DNA of 64,000 nucleotides from Pseudomonas denitrificans (nom. rej.) (GTDB taxonomy: Bacteria > Pseudomonadota > Gammaproteobacteria > Pseudomonadales > Pseudomonadaceae), in NCBI RefSeq assembly GCF_008807415.1, contig NZ_CP043626.1, positions 1,984,001-2,048,000 on the forward strand, given 5' to 3'. The position numbers and the translations under genes were made by a program. Of this stretch, positions 45,315-55,429 are shown one piece after another. The notes below the pieces were generated by a model. It was not told the origin of the DNA. It did no database searches and saw only the letters and a list, made by a program, of their open reading frames with translations. Positions within the stretch are counted from its first letter, which is position 1. Each line of letters opens with the position of its first letter.

Positions 45315-47140
45315 ATGCCACATGACGGGAGCCTGCTGCAGGCGACGGTAATCTTCCTGCTGACGGTCGTCATTCTCGTACCCCTGGCGCAACGCCTGAA
45401 GTTGGGCGCCGTGCCGGGTATCTGCTGGCCGGCATCCTGATCGGCCCGTCCGTGCTGGGCCTGGTCAGCCACCCGGAGAACGTCAGCCGCCTCTCGGAGA
45501 TGGGCGTGGTGATGCTGCTGTTCATCATCGGCCTGGAGCTTTCCCCACGGCGCCTGTGGATGATGCGCCGCTCGCTGTTCGGCGTAGGGTCGCTGCAGGT
45601 AGGGCTGACGGCCCTGGTACTCGGGCTGATCGCCTTCCTGCTGTTCGGCCAGTCACCTGCCGCTGCCGTGGTACTGGGTGTGGGCCTGGCGCTCTCTTCC
45701 ACCGCTTTTGGCCTGCAGGTGCTCGCCGAGCGCAAGGAACTGGGCAAACCCCATGGCCGGCTGGCTGTCGGCATCCTCCTGTTCCAGGACATCGCGGCCA
45801 TTCCGTTGATCGCCGTGGTGCCGTTGCTGGCGGGCAGCGGCGACCCTTCCAACGAAGGCGTGCGCCCTTTGCTGACGGTCGCCGTGGGCATCGGCATCGT
45901 GATCATCGGCGGCCGTTACCTGCTGCGTCCGGTGTTCACCTGGGCGGTCGGCTCGGGCTTGCGCGAGCTTTCCACCGCCACCGCACTGCTGGTGGTACTG
46001 GGCACCGCCTGGATCATGGAGCACGTCGGTGTCTCCATGGCGCTGGGCGCGTTCCTCGCCGGCATGCTGATGGCCGAGTCGCAGTTCCGCCATGAACTGG
46101 AATCCCAGATCGAGCCCCTCAAGGGCCTGTTGCTCGGATTGTTCTTCGTTGGCGTGGGCATGACTGCCGACCTCAGCCTGCTGGTCGGTGCGCCGTTGCT
46201 GGTACTGGGCCTGACGGTGCTGCTGGTGGGCATCAAGCTGCCGTTACTGTTCGGCCTTGGGCGCTTCACCGGCGGACTGGAGCGTTCCGAGGCGCTCTGC
46301 CTGGGCGTGGTGCTGGCGTCCGGTGGCGAATTCGCCTTCGTGGTGTTCAAGCTGGCCCTGGATCACCAACTCCTGGAGCAGCGGGTCCACGACGTGCTGG
46401 TCCTGGTCATTACCCTGTCGATGGCCGTAGTGCCTCTGGTGATGATGGCGCTGGCCCGTCAGTTGCGCGGCGATGCGTCCGTCGGCGAGGTGCCGGATGG
46501 GCCGCCGGAAGTCAGCGGCGAGCCGCGCGTGGTGATAGCCGGCATGGGCCGTATGGGGCGGGTGGTCGCCAACCTGCTGCAGGCCCAGGGTGTGCCGGTG
46601 GTGGCGCTGGATACCTCGATGGACGCCATCGTTCGCCAAGGCAAGGAAGGTCGCGTGCCGGTGTACTACGGCGACCCGACGCGCCCGGAGATCCTCCACG
46701 CCGCCAAGGTCGGCGAGGCGGAACTGGTGATAGTCGCCACCGACGACCCGCAGATCAACCTGGACACCGTGGACGCCCTCTCCCGCCTCTACCCCAGGAC
46801 CCGGGTGATCGCCCGCGCACTGAACCGCCAGCAGGTCCTGCAATTACTCGACCGGGGCGCCAACCCGGTGCGCGAGACTTTCCACTCCAGCCTGGAGATG
46901 GGCCGCCGCGCCTTTATCGAACTGGGCGTGAGCGAGGAACAGGCCGCCGCCTGGGTGCGCCGCTACCAGTTGCAGGAAGTGCAATCGCTGCTGGAACTGC
47001 ACCGCCAGGGCCGCGACGACGAACCGGGTGGCTGTTTCGCCGACGATGGCAGCGGCCTTGCCGGTGTCACTCCACCCACCCCACAACCACCCGAACCACC
47101 CCAACCAGGCGCCGAACAGCGCAATGACCGTCCCGCCTGA
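45315..47140 (+). pseudogene. KefB/YbaL-type CPA2 cation:proton antiporter with TrkA_N domain, one-base deletion near the start
   Basis: The ATG at 45315 opens MPHDGSLLQATVIFLLTVVI, then the frame breaks after KLGAVPG. Adding one base at the G3 run 45416-45418 restores YLLAGILIGPSVLGLVSHPE, the hallmark of CPA2 antiporters, and reading continues to 47140. Twelve or so helices are followed by a TrkA_N nucleotide-binding domain (VVIAGMGRMGRVVANLLQAQ, about residue 400) and a proline-rich tail. The family exports K+ (or Na+) in exchange for H+ under electrophile or pH stress. As sequenced, a start at 45452 would remove the first helix. Sequencing error is the likely cause. Confidence 0.8.
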
Positions 47141-47151
47141 GGAGAACAGCC

Positions 47152-48254
47152 ATGCAACCAGGATTCAAGCTCGACGGAGCCCTCTCCCAGGGCATGCTCG
47201 ACATACTCATCAAGGCCGGGCTGGTCGCCGCCCTGGTGATCTTCTCCTTCGAGGTGTTCCAGCCGTTCCTCGAACTGATGCTGTGGTCGGTGATCCTCGC
47301 GGTCACCCTCTATCCCGTGCTGGGCAGGATCAAGGCACGCACCGGGCTGAAGGATGGCCACGCCGCCACCCTGCTGGTGCTTTTCGTGCTGCTGGTGCTG
47401 ATTGTGCCGATCTACCTGATGGCAATGTCCATCACCGAGTCCGCCGGCAGCGTCGGCGACATCCTCAAGAGCGGCACCCTGCACGTGCCGGCGCCCCAGC
47501 CTTCGGTGGCCGAGTGGCCGCTGATCGGTCCGCGCGTCTATGACCTCTGGCTGGCCGCCTCCACCAGCCTCACCGATGTGCTGCGCGGCCTGATGCCCAA
47601 CATCAAGGACGCCGGGCGCATGCTGCTGGGCGCCGCCGCCAGTGCCGGCGGGGCTTCCTGCTGTTCGTCGGCGCCATCATCATCTCCGGCATCATCATGG
47701 CCTTCGGCGAGATGGGCACCATCGCCGCGCAGCGCATCGCCCAGCGGATTTCCGGTGCGGAACGCGGCCTGCACATCGCCGCGCTGTGTACCGCAACGAT
47801 CCGTGCAGTGGCCCTGGGGGTAATCGGCATCGCCTTCATCCAGATGTTGCTGATCGGCATCGGCTTCGTCATCAAGGGCATCCCCGGCGCAGGCATCCTC
47901 GCGCTGATCGTGCTGGTGCTGGGCATCGCCCAGGCACCGGCGAGCCTGGTCACCCTGCCAGTCATCATCTATGTGCTGAGTACCGAAGGTTTCACCGGCA
48001 CGACCATCGTGTTCGCCATCTATATCTTCGTCGCCGGGCTCGCCGACAACGTACTCAAGCCGCTGCTGCTCGGACGCGGCGTCGACGTGCCGATGCCGGT
48101 GGTGCTGATCGGCGCCCTCGGCGGCATGGTGGTCAAGGGCATCATCGGCCTGTTCCTCGGCCCGGTGATCCTCGCCGTGACCTACAAGCTGTTCTGGCAA
48201 TGGGTGGACCAGCAGGTGCCGAAGATGGACAAGCCCGCCACGCCGGCCGAATGA
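47152..48254 (+). pseudogene. AI-2E-family (DUF20) transporter, one-base deletion in the middle
   Basis: From the ATG at 47152 (after GAGGAG) the first 164 residues show two helices (LVAALVIFSFEVFQPFLELM and the following LYPVLGRI...). The frame breaks after LLGAAASAGG. One extra G in the G4 run 47650-47653 restores FLLFVGAIIISGIIMAFGEM, then GERGLHIAAL-like sequence and VLGIAQAPASLVTLPVIIYV to 48254. The family includes TqsA and Na+/H+ antiporters. The full length would be about 367 residues. It follows the KefB-type gene by 11 bp, suggesting a shared ion-homeostasis operon. Probably a sequencing error. Confidence 0.8.
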
Positions 48255-48267
48255 ACCAGGGATCGCC

Positions 48268-49788
48268 ATGGCAGAGCGCGTCACACGCGGCATCCTGATC
48301 ATCGCCGCCCTGCTGGGCGGCTGCACCCAGGTCGGCCCGGACTACCAGAAGCCGGAGCAGCCGTGGCTGAACGGCTGGAGCACGCCGCTGCTGGAGCAGG
48401 CCGGCCAGCGTGCGGCTGCGCCGGATTTCAGCCGCTGGTGGACGGTCTTCGCCGACCCGACCCTGGATGCCCTGATCGCCGAGGCCGACGCGCACAACAC
48501 CAGCCTGCGCGTGGCCGGCCTGCGCATCGCCGAGGCGCGCGCACAACTGGCCATCGCCGAGACCGGACGCTATCCGCAGTTGCAGCAGATCAGCGCCGAC
48601 AGCCTCTACCTCAAGCAGAACCAGCACGGCGCGCCGAGCGCACGGGACTCGGTGTTCTGGCAATCCAGCGTGGGTTTCGACATCGGCTGGGAAATCGATT
48701 TCTGGGGCCGCTTCAGCCGCGCCATCGAATCGGCTGACGCCGTGTATTTCGCCTCCCAGGCCAACTACGCCGACGCCATGGTGCTGCTGCGCGCGCAGGT
48801 CGCCGACACCTACTTTGGCCTGCGCACCGCCGAGGCGCGCCTGGATATCGCCCGCGAGAACGCCAGGCGCCAGGAGCGCAGCCTGGAAATCACCGAGCGG
48901 CTGTTCCGCCACGGAGAAAACGACGAGCTGGACTGGCAGCAGGCGCGTACCCAGTACCTGGCGACCAAAGCGACCATCCCCGAATTCGAGAACCAGGTGA
49001 ACGCCCTGCGCAACATCCTCTGCGCCCTCCTCGGCCGCCCGCCGGGCGAGATGCCGGAGCTGCTCGCGCGCCACGGCCAGTTGCCGATGCCCAACGGGGC
49101 GATTCTCCAGGATGTGCCGGCCAGCCTGTTGCAGCGCCGCCCGGACATCCGCGCCGCCGAACAGGCGGTGGCCGCGCAGTCGGCGCTGGTGGGCGTCGCC
49201 GAGGCCGACCTGTACCCGTCGCTGAGCCTGATCGGCAGCCTCGGCTGGAGCTTCGTCTCGGCCAGCAACCTGCCCGACAGCTTCAACCTCGCCGCCGGCC
49301 CGAGCCTGATCTGGAACCCCTTCGACTACGGCCGGCGCAAGAACGCCGTACGCGTGGAGGATGCGCGCCTGCAGCAACTGATCGAGCTGTACCAGCAGGA
49401 TGTGCGCAACGCCGCGCGCGAAGCCGACGACGCCGCCAGTGGCCTGGTGCGCTCACTGCAGAGCGCCGGCATCCGCGAGCAGGCCTCGCAGGCGGCGCAG
49501 CGCTCGCTGAGCCTCGCCAGCTCGCAATACCGCGAAGGTTTCGCCGACTTCCAGCGCGTGCTCGATGCCCAGCAACTGCTGCTGCAACAGCAGGACGGCT
49601 ACCTGGTCAGCCGCGGCAACGCCGTCAGCAGCCTGGTGGCGCTGTACAAGGCGCTCGGCGGCGGCTGGGACAGCCAGCGCGCGCCCATCGATTCCGCTAC
49701 CCGGCAACAGATGCAGCAACGCACCGACTGGGGTGACCTGCTCGATGAGCCCTCTCCAGCCGCCAAGGATCAAGGAAGCCCGAAATGA
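48268..49788 (+). CDS. Efflux outer-membrane lipoprotein (NodT/OprM family)
   Basis: A 506-residue outer-membrane factor with lipobox LLGGC (about residues 15-19, after MAERVTRGILIIAA). Paired OEP repeats follow (LDALIAEADAHNTSLRVAGL ... QLQQISADSLYLKQNQ and RRPDIRAAEQAVAAQSALVG ... LYPSLSLIGSLGWSF). It forms the trimeric channel of a tripartite pump. The downstream HlyD-type adaptor starts with a 4-bp overlap, followed by a DUF2955 membrane protein. It begins 13 bp after the AI-2E gene. Confidence 0.9.
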   Translation: MAERVTRGILIIAALLGGCTQVGPDYQKPEQPWLNGWSTPLLEQAGQRAAAPDFSRWWTVFADPTLDALIAEADAHNTSLRVAGLRIAEARAQLAIAETGRYPQLQQISADSLYLKQNQHGAPSARDSVFWQSSVGFDIGWEIDFWGRFSRAIESADAVYFASQANYADAMVLLRAQVADTYFGLRTAEARLDIARENARRQERSLEITERLFRHGENDELDWQQARTQYLATKATIPEFENQVNALRNILCALLGRPPGEMPELLARHGQLPMPNGAILQDVPASLLQRRPDIRAAEQAVAAQSALVGVAEADLYPSLSLIGSLGWSFVSASNLPDSFNLAAGPSLIWNPFDYGRRKNAVRVEDARLQQLIELYQQDVRNAAREADDAASGLVRSLQSAGIREQASQAAQRSLSLASSQYREGFADFQRVLDAQQLLLQQQDGYLVSRGNAVSSLVALYKALGGGWDSQRAPIDSATRQQMQQRTDWGDLLDEPSPAAKDQGSPK

Positions 49789-49858
49789 GCGACACCCCCG
49801 CTACCCCGCCGGCACCGCCCTCGCCTCCCGCCCCGGCAAATCCGCGCCGGATCGCGGC

Positions 49859-50908
49859 ATGCGCCTGGTGTTGCTGCTGATCGTCGTCAGCCTGGTCTGG
49901 TACCTGCTCGCCGATCGCTTCACGCCTTATACCCAGCAGGCGCGGCTGCAGGCCTACGTGGTCGCGGTGAGCGCCGAGGTGGCCGGCCCGGTGAAGCGCG
50001 TGGCCGTGGGCAATAACCAGGAAGTGCGCAAGGGTGACGTGCTCTTCGAACTGGACCAGGAGCAGTACCGCATCGCCCTGCAGCGCGCCGAGGCGGACCT
50101 GGACACGGTGCGCCGGCAGATCGGCGCGAGCACCGCCGGTATCGACTCCGCCCAGGCTTCGCTCGCCGCCGCCCAGGCCAATGAGCGCAAGGCCCGGCAG
50201 GATGCCGAGCGCCTGCAGCGGCTCTACCAGGAAGACCCCGGCACGGTTTCCGTGCGCCGTCTGGAAAGCGCGCAGGCAACCCGCGAACAGGCGGCCAGCC
50301 AGGTCGCGGCGGCCCGCGCCGAAGTCGAGCGCGCCCGCGAACAGCAAGGCGGCCACGATGAAGACAACGCCCAGTTGCGCAGCGCCACGGCCAACGTCGC
50401 CAAGGCCCGCCTCGATCTTGCCCGCACCACGGTGCGCGCCGACTCCGACGGACTGATCACCGACCTGCGCACCGACGTCGGCCACTATGTCGGCCCCGGC
50501 AGCCCGGTGATGACCCTGATCGCCATCCACGACCTGTGGATCAGCGCCGACATGACCGAGAACAATCTCGGCCACCTGCGCAACGGCACCCCGGTGCTGG
50601 TGGTGCTCGACTCGCTGCCGGGCGAGCTGCTCACCGGGCGTGTCCGCAGCATCGGCTACGGCGTCAGCGTCGGCCAGGGCACGCCGCCGGGCTCGCTGCC
50701 GACGGTGCAGAACAGCCGCGAATGGCTGCGCTCGGCGCAGCGCTTCCCGGTGATAGTCGAGCTGGACCGCGACCAGCTGGAAAGCCCGGCGGGCCTGCGC
50801 GTGGGCGGTCAGGCCGAAGTCATGGCGCTGCCCAGCGAAGGCAATCCGCTGAACCTGCTCGGCCACGTGTTCATGTGGCTGATGAGCTGGCTGTCGTATG
50901 CCTATTGA
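49859..50908 (+). CDS. HlyD/EmrA-type membrane-fusion protein, N-terminus frameshifted
   Basis: A periplasmic adaptor with one N-terminal helix (LVLLLIVVSLVWYLLADRF), a biotinyl-lipoyl domain (VSAEVAGPVKRVAVGNNQEV), a coiled-coil hairpin (about residues 70-180) and a beta-barrel (RADSDGLITDLRTDVGHYVG). The natural start is the ATG at 49785, which overlaps the upstream stop (ATGA) and encodes a proline-rich lead. One base missing at the GG of 49849-49850 breaks that frame, and from the ATG at 49859 349 residues remain readable. It links the OprM-like channel to the DUF2955 inner-membrane protein. Confidence 0.85.
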   Translation: MRLVLLLIVVSLVWYLLADRFTPYTQQARLQAYVVAVSAEVAGPVKRVAVGNNQEVRKGDVLFELDQEQYRIALQRAEADLDTVRRQIGASTAGIDSAQASLAAAQANERKARQDAERLQRLYQEDPGTVSVRRLESAQATREQAASQVAAARAEVERAREQQGGHDEDNAQLRSATANVAKARLDLARTTVRADSDGLITDLRTDVGHYVGPGSPVMTLIAIHDLWISADMTENNLGHLRNGTPVLVVLDSLPGELLTGRVRSIGYGVSVGQGTPPGSLPTVQNSREWLRSAQRFPVIVELDRDQLESPAGLRVGGQAEVMALPSEGNPLNLLGHVFMWLMSWLSYAY

Positions 50909-51914
50909 ACTGCGTCGCCAACGTGCGCTCCGGCTGGCCTGGGGCACGGCGCTGTGCCTGGCGGCCAGCTATGGGATCGGCATGCCGATCCCGTTCCTCG
51001 CCCCCGTGCTTGCCGTGCTCCTGCTGGCGATGCGCGCCCAGGCCCTGCCGCTCAAGGCGGCTCCGGCCCTGGCGGTGCTGGTAATGCTCAGCTGCGGCAT
51101 CGGCCTGCTGCTGATCCCGCTGCTGCGCCACGCGCCCCTCAGCGGCGTGCTGTTGGTCGGCGTCGGCCTGTACTGCGTGTTCCGCTATGCGCTACGCGGT
51201 GGCAACGGCCTGCTGGCGAACCTGCTGGTGATCGGCCTGACCATGATCGCCGCCGCCGGCACCAGCGATTTCACCCTGGCGTTATCGGTGGTCGAGGCGC
51301 TGGCCAAGGGCATGCTGCTGGCCGTGCTGAGCACCGCCGTGGCCCACGCCTTGTTCCCGGAGCCCGCGGATGCGCCCTCGCCCCCAGCCCCGCCCCTGCC
51401 CAATGAGCAGGAAGCCGCCTGGATCGCCCTGCGCGCCACGCTGATCGTGATGCCCGCCTTCCTCCTGGCGATCATCGCGCCGGACCGTTTCATGCCGCTG
51501 ATCATGAAGTCGGTGAGCCTCGGCCAGCAGGCGGGGGAAACCCGCGCGCGCCACGCCAGCCGCGAGCTGATCGGCTCCACCCTGCTGGCCGGCGTGCTGG
51601 CGATTATGGTGTGGGGCGCCCTGAGCCTGTTCGTGCACCTGTGGATGTTCTTCCTCTGGGTGCTGCTGTTCACCCTCTGGCAAGGCCGTCGGCTGTACGC
51701 CGCCGTGGCCACGCGCAAGAGCCCGGCGTACTGGGTCAGCTGCCTGACCACCATGCTGATCCTGCTTGGCCAGTCGGTGGCGGACAGCGCCGGCGGCCAG
51801 GACGTCTACCGCGCCTTCGCGATCCGCATGGCGCTGTTCCTCGCGGTGTCGCTCTACGCCAGCGGCATGCTCATCTGGATCGATGGCCGCCGCGCGCGGG
51901 CCCGCGCGGCCTAG
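50898..51914 (+). CDS. DUF2955 inner-membrane protein (FUSC/AaeB-like) of the tripartite pump
   Basis: A 338-residue protein with about ten hydrophobic helices in two blocks (IPFLAPVLAVLLLAMRAQAL, GNGLLANLLVIGLTMIAAAG; LLAGVLAIMVWGALSLFVHL) separated by a charged linker after FPEPADAPSPP. DUF2955 resembles the aromatic-acid exporter AaeB family. It overlaps the HlyD-type gene by 11 bp and completes a three-part efflux system. The exported compound is unknown; aromatic acids are a family-based guess. It converges on the SulP gene with a 4-bp overlap of the coding ends. Confidence 0.85.
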   Translation: MPIELRRQRALRLAWGTALCLAASYGIGMPIPFLAPVLAVLLLAMRAQALPLKAAPALAVLVMLSCGIGLLLIPLLRHAPLSGVLLVGVGLYCVFRYALRGGNGLLANLLVIGLTMIAAAGTSDFTLALSVVEALAKGMLLAVLSTAVAHALFPEPADAPSPPAPPLPNEQEAAWIALRATLIVMPAFLLAIIAPDRFMPLIMKSVSLGQQAGETRARHASRELIGSTLLAGVLAIMVWGALSLFVHLWMFFLWVLLFTLWQGRRLYAAVATRKSPAYWVSCLTTMLILLGQSVADSAGGQDVYRAFAIRMALFLAVSLYASGMLIWIDGRRARARAA

Positions 51915-53638
51915 GGCTTCCAGTCCACGCCGGAATCGGCCAGGTAGGCATCCACGGCGGCGCCCAGCGTCGGGTGAAACGCCGATTCGCCCAGGCCCTC
52001 GAACAGCTCGAACTGTTTCATCTTGTCCTTCACCGGGTCCTTCATCTCGGCGAACTGCAGCTCGACGCCGCGCTGTTCCAGCACCTTGTCCAGTTCGGCG
52101 AGCATATCGGCAGACGTCACGTCGATGCTGGTCACCGGGCTCGCGGCGATCACCAGCCGCTGCACTGGCGTCGGTGACTCGTCCAGCGCCGCCAGCACCT
52201 GATTCTGGAACTGCTCGGCGTTGGCGAAGAACAGCGGCGCATCCCAGCGCAGCAGCACCAGTCCGGGTATGCGCCGGGAATTCGGGTAACGCGTTACGTC
52301 GTGATAGCCGCGCACTCCATCGACCCGGCCGAGCACCGCATGGTGCGGCCGCCAGCCGTCCCAGAGGAATTCGATCACCGAGATCACCACGGCGATGCAG
52401 ATGCCGGGTATTGCGCCGAACACCGCCACGCCGACGAAGCAACTGATCGACAGCCAGAACTCCCAGGGCTGCATGCGGTAGATACGTTTCAGGTCGGCGA
52501 ACTCGAACAGGCCCAGCGCGGCAGCGATCACCACCGCGGCCAGCGCGCTGTTGGGCAGGTGCTCCATCAGGTTCGGTGCCACCAGCAACAGCAAGGTCAC
52601 CGCCAGCGCGCCGATGATGCCGGTGAGCTGGGTTTTCGATCCGGCCGCCTCGGCCACCGGGGTGCGCGAGGAACTGCTGCTGATGGGGATGCCCTGGAAC
52701 AGCCCTGAGGCGACGTTTGCCACGCCCAGGCCGAACATCTCCTGGTTGGGGTTCACCGGGCTTTTCAGTCGTGCCGCGTAGGTGCGCGACAGCACGCTGG
52801 TATCCGCGAAGGAAACCAGTGCCACGGCGACGCCGCCCAGCACCACTTCCACCAGGTCGATATCGGTCACCCAGGGGAAGGCAAACGACGGCAGCCCTTG
52901 CGGCAGCTGCCCCAATACCTTGACGCCCTGGTTGCCGAGGTCGAACAGGCTGACCGCCAGGGTCGCCAGGATGACCGCGATAAGGATGCCCGGAATGCGC
53001 TTGTAGGGCTTGAGCAGCAGGATCAGCACCAGACTGCCGGCGCCCACCGCGAAGCTCGTCCAGTTGGCGCGTCCCTCCATCAGTGCCTGGCCCAGTTGCC
53101 AGATATCCCGCAGCGGTCCTTCGCTGTCGACCTTCAGGCCGAACAGCTTGGGCAACTGGCTGATCAGCACCGTGAGTGCGATGCCGTTCATGTAGCCATA
53201 GCGGATCGGTTTGGACAGCAGCTCGGTGATGAAGCCCAGGCGCAGCAGGCCGGCGATCATGCAAACCGCACCGGACACCAGCGCCATCAGGCTGGCGATG
53301 GCAATGGCCCGCTGCGGGTCGCTCGCCGCGTACTGCACCACCACCGCGAGGATCGGCGCGGCCAGCGCCGAATCGGGGCCGAGCACGAGGATCCGGCTCG
53401 GCCCGAACAGCGCGTAGGCCAGCAGCGGGATGATGGTCGCGTACAGCCCGTAGATACCGGGCACGCCGGAAGCCTCGGCATAGGCAATCCCCACCGGCAC
53501 CAGCATGGTGGTCAGCACCAGCCCGGCGGCCAGGTCCCTGGGCAACCAGCTCGTCTGGTAGTTGCGCAGGGTGACGAGGCCGGGCAGCCAGCGCTGCCAG
53601 TCGAAGCCGGATCGGGATTGCGACGGGGTTTCGGACAT
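51911..53638 (-). CDS. SulP-family anion permease with STAS domain
   Basis: A 575-residue transporter. The N-terminal SulP core has its helices and hallmarks (VPVGIAYAEASGVPGIYGLY, and later AEAAGSKTQLTGIIGALAVT). The C-terminal ~120 residues are a STAS domain (VDGVRGYHDVTRYPNSRRIP, then LVLLRWDAPLFFANAEQF). SulP proteins carry sulfate, bicarbonate, or dicarboxylates; which one cannot be read. The start at 53638 (MSETPSQSRSG) is preceded by AGGAG at a rather long 12-nt spacing; the frame is open to 53800. Confidence 0.88.
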   Translation of the reverse strand: MSETPSQSRSGFDWQRWLPGLVTLRNYQTSWLPRDLAAGLVLTTMLVPVGIAYAEASGVPGIYGLYATIIPLLAYALFGPSRILVLGPDSALAAPILAVVVQYAASDPQRAIAIASLMALVSGAVCMIAGLLRLGFITELLSKPIRYGYMNGIALTVLISQLPKLFGLKVDSEGPLRDIWQLGQALMEGRANWTSFAVGAGSLVLILLLKPYKRIPGILIAVILATLAVSLFDLGNQGVKVLGQLPQGLPSFAFPWVTDIDLVEVVLGGVAVALVSFADTSVLSRTYAARLKSPVNPNQEMFGLGVANVASGLFQGIPISSSSSRTPVAEAAGSKTQLTGIIGALAVTLLLLVAPNLMEHLPNSALAAVVIAAALGLFEFADLKRIYRMQPWEFWLSISCFVGVAVFGAIPGICIAVVISVIEFLWDGWRPHHAVLGRVDGVRGYHDVTRYPNSRRIPGLVLLRWDAPLFFANAEQFQNQVLAALDESPTPVQRLVIAASPVTSIDVTSADMLAELDKVLEQRGVELQFAEMKDPVKDKMKQFELFEGLGESAFHPTLGAAVDAYLADSGVDWKP

Positions 53639-53817
53639 CGGGGAAGTGGCTCCTGGCGAAGACGACAAAAAGCCCAGCGAAGCGGCAACCTTATCGTCTA
53701 CAGCGTAGATCAGCGGCCGTACTGCCAGCGTCGAGCCGGTCACGATAGTTTCCGCGCCGCCAGCGGATTCGCACCTAAACTTCCCCCAGCCGTCCGTCAC
53801 TGGAGAAACGCCCGCTC

Positions 53818-54491
53818 ATGAGCAGCTTGTTCGACGCCATCCTACTCGGGCTGCTGGCCCTGTTGCCGCTGATCAACCCGCCGACCACGGTCGCGCTGTT
53901 CCTTGCGCTGTCCCAGGGTTTCAGCCGCGAAGAGAAGAACCAGCAGGCGCTGCTGACCGCCTGCTACGTGTTCATCATCATGACGCTGACCTACTACATC
54001 GGCGAGTTCATCATGGGGGTGTTCAGCATCTCGATTCCGGGCCTGCGCGTCGCCGGGGCGGCATCCTCTGTATCATCGGCGGACGCATGCTGTTTCCCGC
54101 GCCCATGCCCTCCCCTGACTCCCGCGAGGACCTGCCCGAACGCACCAGTTTCGCCTTCATCCCGCTGGCCATGCCCAGCACCGCCGGGCCCGGCACCATC
54201 GCGATGATCATCAGCTCCGCGGCCAGCATCAAGCACAGCACCAGCTTCCCGAACTGGGTGATCCTGGTCGCGCCACCGCTGATCTTCCTCTGCACCGGGC
54301 TGATTCTTTGGGGCTGCCTGCGCGCCTCGGACCTGATCATGAAGGCCACCGGCAAGTCCGGCATCGACGCCATCTCGCGACTGATGGGCTTCCTGCTGGT
54401 GTGCATGGGCGTGCAGTTCGCCATCAATGGCCTGGTGGAGGTCGCGCAGACGCTGATCGACACCAACGCCCATCTGCTTGCGCAACCCTGA
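53818..54491 (+). pseudogene. MarC-family membrane protein, one-base deletion in the middle
   Basis: MarC proteins have about six helices in some 220 residues. The start at 53818 gives [20 protein letters not shown], then [20 protein letters not shown] and ends its frame after LRVAGA. One extra G in the G4 run 54055-54058 restores [20 protein letters not shown], then [20 protein letters not shown] and on to 54491. The role of the family is unclear despite its name. The break is of the same type as the others in this window, so the gene is probably intact. Confidence 0.8.
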
Positions 54492-54535
54492 AACGCAAGC
54501 GGGCAACGAAGTGCCCGCCTGCAATCCGGCCCGGC

Positions 54536-55429
54536 CTACGGCCGCGAATAGACCTTGAACAGGCTCTGGTCCAGCTCGCTTGGTGCGCCGAAGTACTTGC
54601 TGTACAGCGGCACGAAATCGTCGGAGCGATACAGCTCGCTCAGCGCGGTATCCACCTGCAGGCGGAAGTCCTCGTCGCCGCGCGGCATCGCCAATGCAAC
54701 CGGGGCAAACTCGAAGCGCCGGCTGAGCACCATCAGGTTGGCCCTGCCAGCGCTGTGCTCCACCAGGCTGCGCAGGGTCATCTGGTCGTAGAAGAAGGCA
54801 TCGGCCTTGCCGCCCGCGACCGCTTCGACTCCCTCCGGGGGGCCGGCTACGGCCTGCACGGTGACCAGAACCTTGAGCAGGCGCAGGCGTTCGCGCACCC
54901 AGGTCTCCACCCTGGTATTGCCGGGCACCGCGAAGGTGTAGGCAGCCAGACCGCGGTTCAGCGTGGCACGCCAGGTCGGGCCGCTCTGGTCCACCTCGCC
55001 GTTGAGCGAGCGCACCAGGAAGAACGGCGCATCCTTGCGGACCACCACGCCCAGCCCGGCGGTATACACGGGAAGGGAGAAATCGAGGTCCTGGCGCAGC
55101 TTCAAGGTTTCCACCATCGGGCTGCAGAGCAGGTCGACGCCTCCTGCTCCCACCGTTTCCAGCGCCTTGTCGGCGCTCAGCGCGACGAAGCGCACCTGCA
55201 GTTGCGCCAGACCCGGCTGGGTCCGCAACTGGTCGGCGACCTTCTGGCACAGGTCGATGCCGTAGCCGACGGCGCCCTCGCCTTCGCTGGCGGAGAACGG
55301 CGGGCGCTCCGGCAGGTAGCCCAGGGTCAGTGTATGGCTGCTGCGGATGCGCTCCAGGGTCTGGGCCGGAGCCACCAGCGGCAACGCGGCGGCCAGCAGG
55401 AGGATGGCGCGGGGGAGCCAGCGGTTCAT
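54536..55429 (-). CDS. Extracellular solute-binding protein, family 3
   Basis: A 297-residue periplasmic binding protein: signal peptide (WLPRAILLLAAALPLVAPAQ) and the SBP_bac_3 pattern (SSHTLTLGYLPERPPFSASE, GYGIDLCQKVADQLR, GGVDLLCSPMVETLK, DAFFYDQMTLRSLVE). Such proteins bind amino acids or polyamines. No ABC permease lies next to it. Instead its ATG overlaps the end of the upstream PotE-like antiporter gene by 4 bp, an unusual pairing that suggests a sensing or scavenging role linked to that transporter's substrate. Confidence 0.85.
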   Translation of the reverse strand: MNRWLPRAILLLAAALPLVAPAQTLERIRSSHTLTLGYLPERPPFSASEGEGAVGYGIDLCQKVADQLRTQPGLAQLQVRFVALSADKALETVGAGGVDLLCSPMVETLKLRQDLDFSLPVYTAGLGVVVRKDAPFFLVRSLNGEVDQSGPTWRATLNRGLAAYTFAVPGNTRVETWVRERLRLLKVLVTVQAVAGPPEGVEAVAGGKADAFFYDQMTLRSLVEHSAGRANLMVLSRRFEFAPVALAMPRGDEDFRLQVDTALSELYRSDDFVPLYSKYFGAPSELDQSLFKVYSRP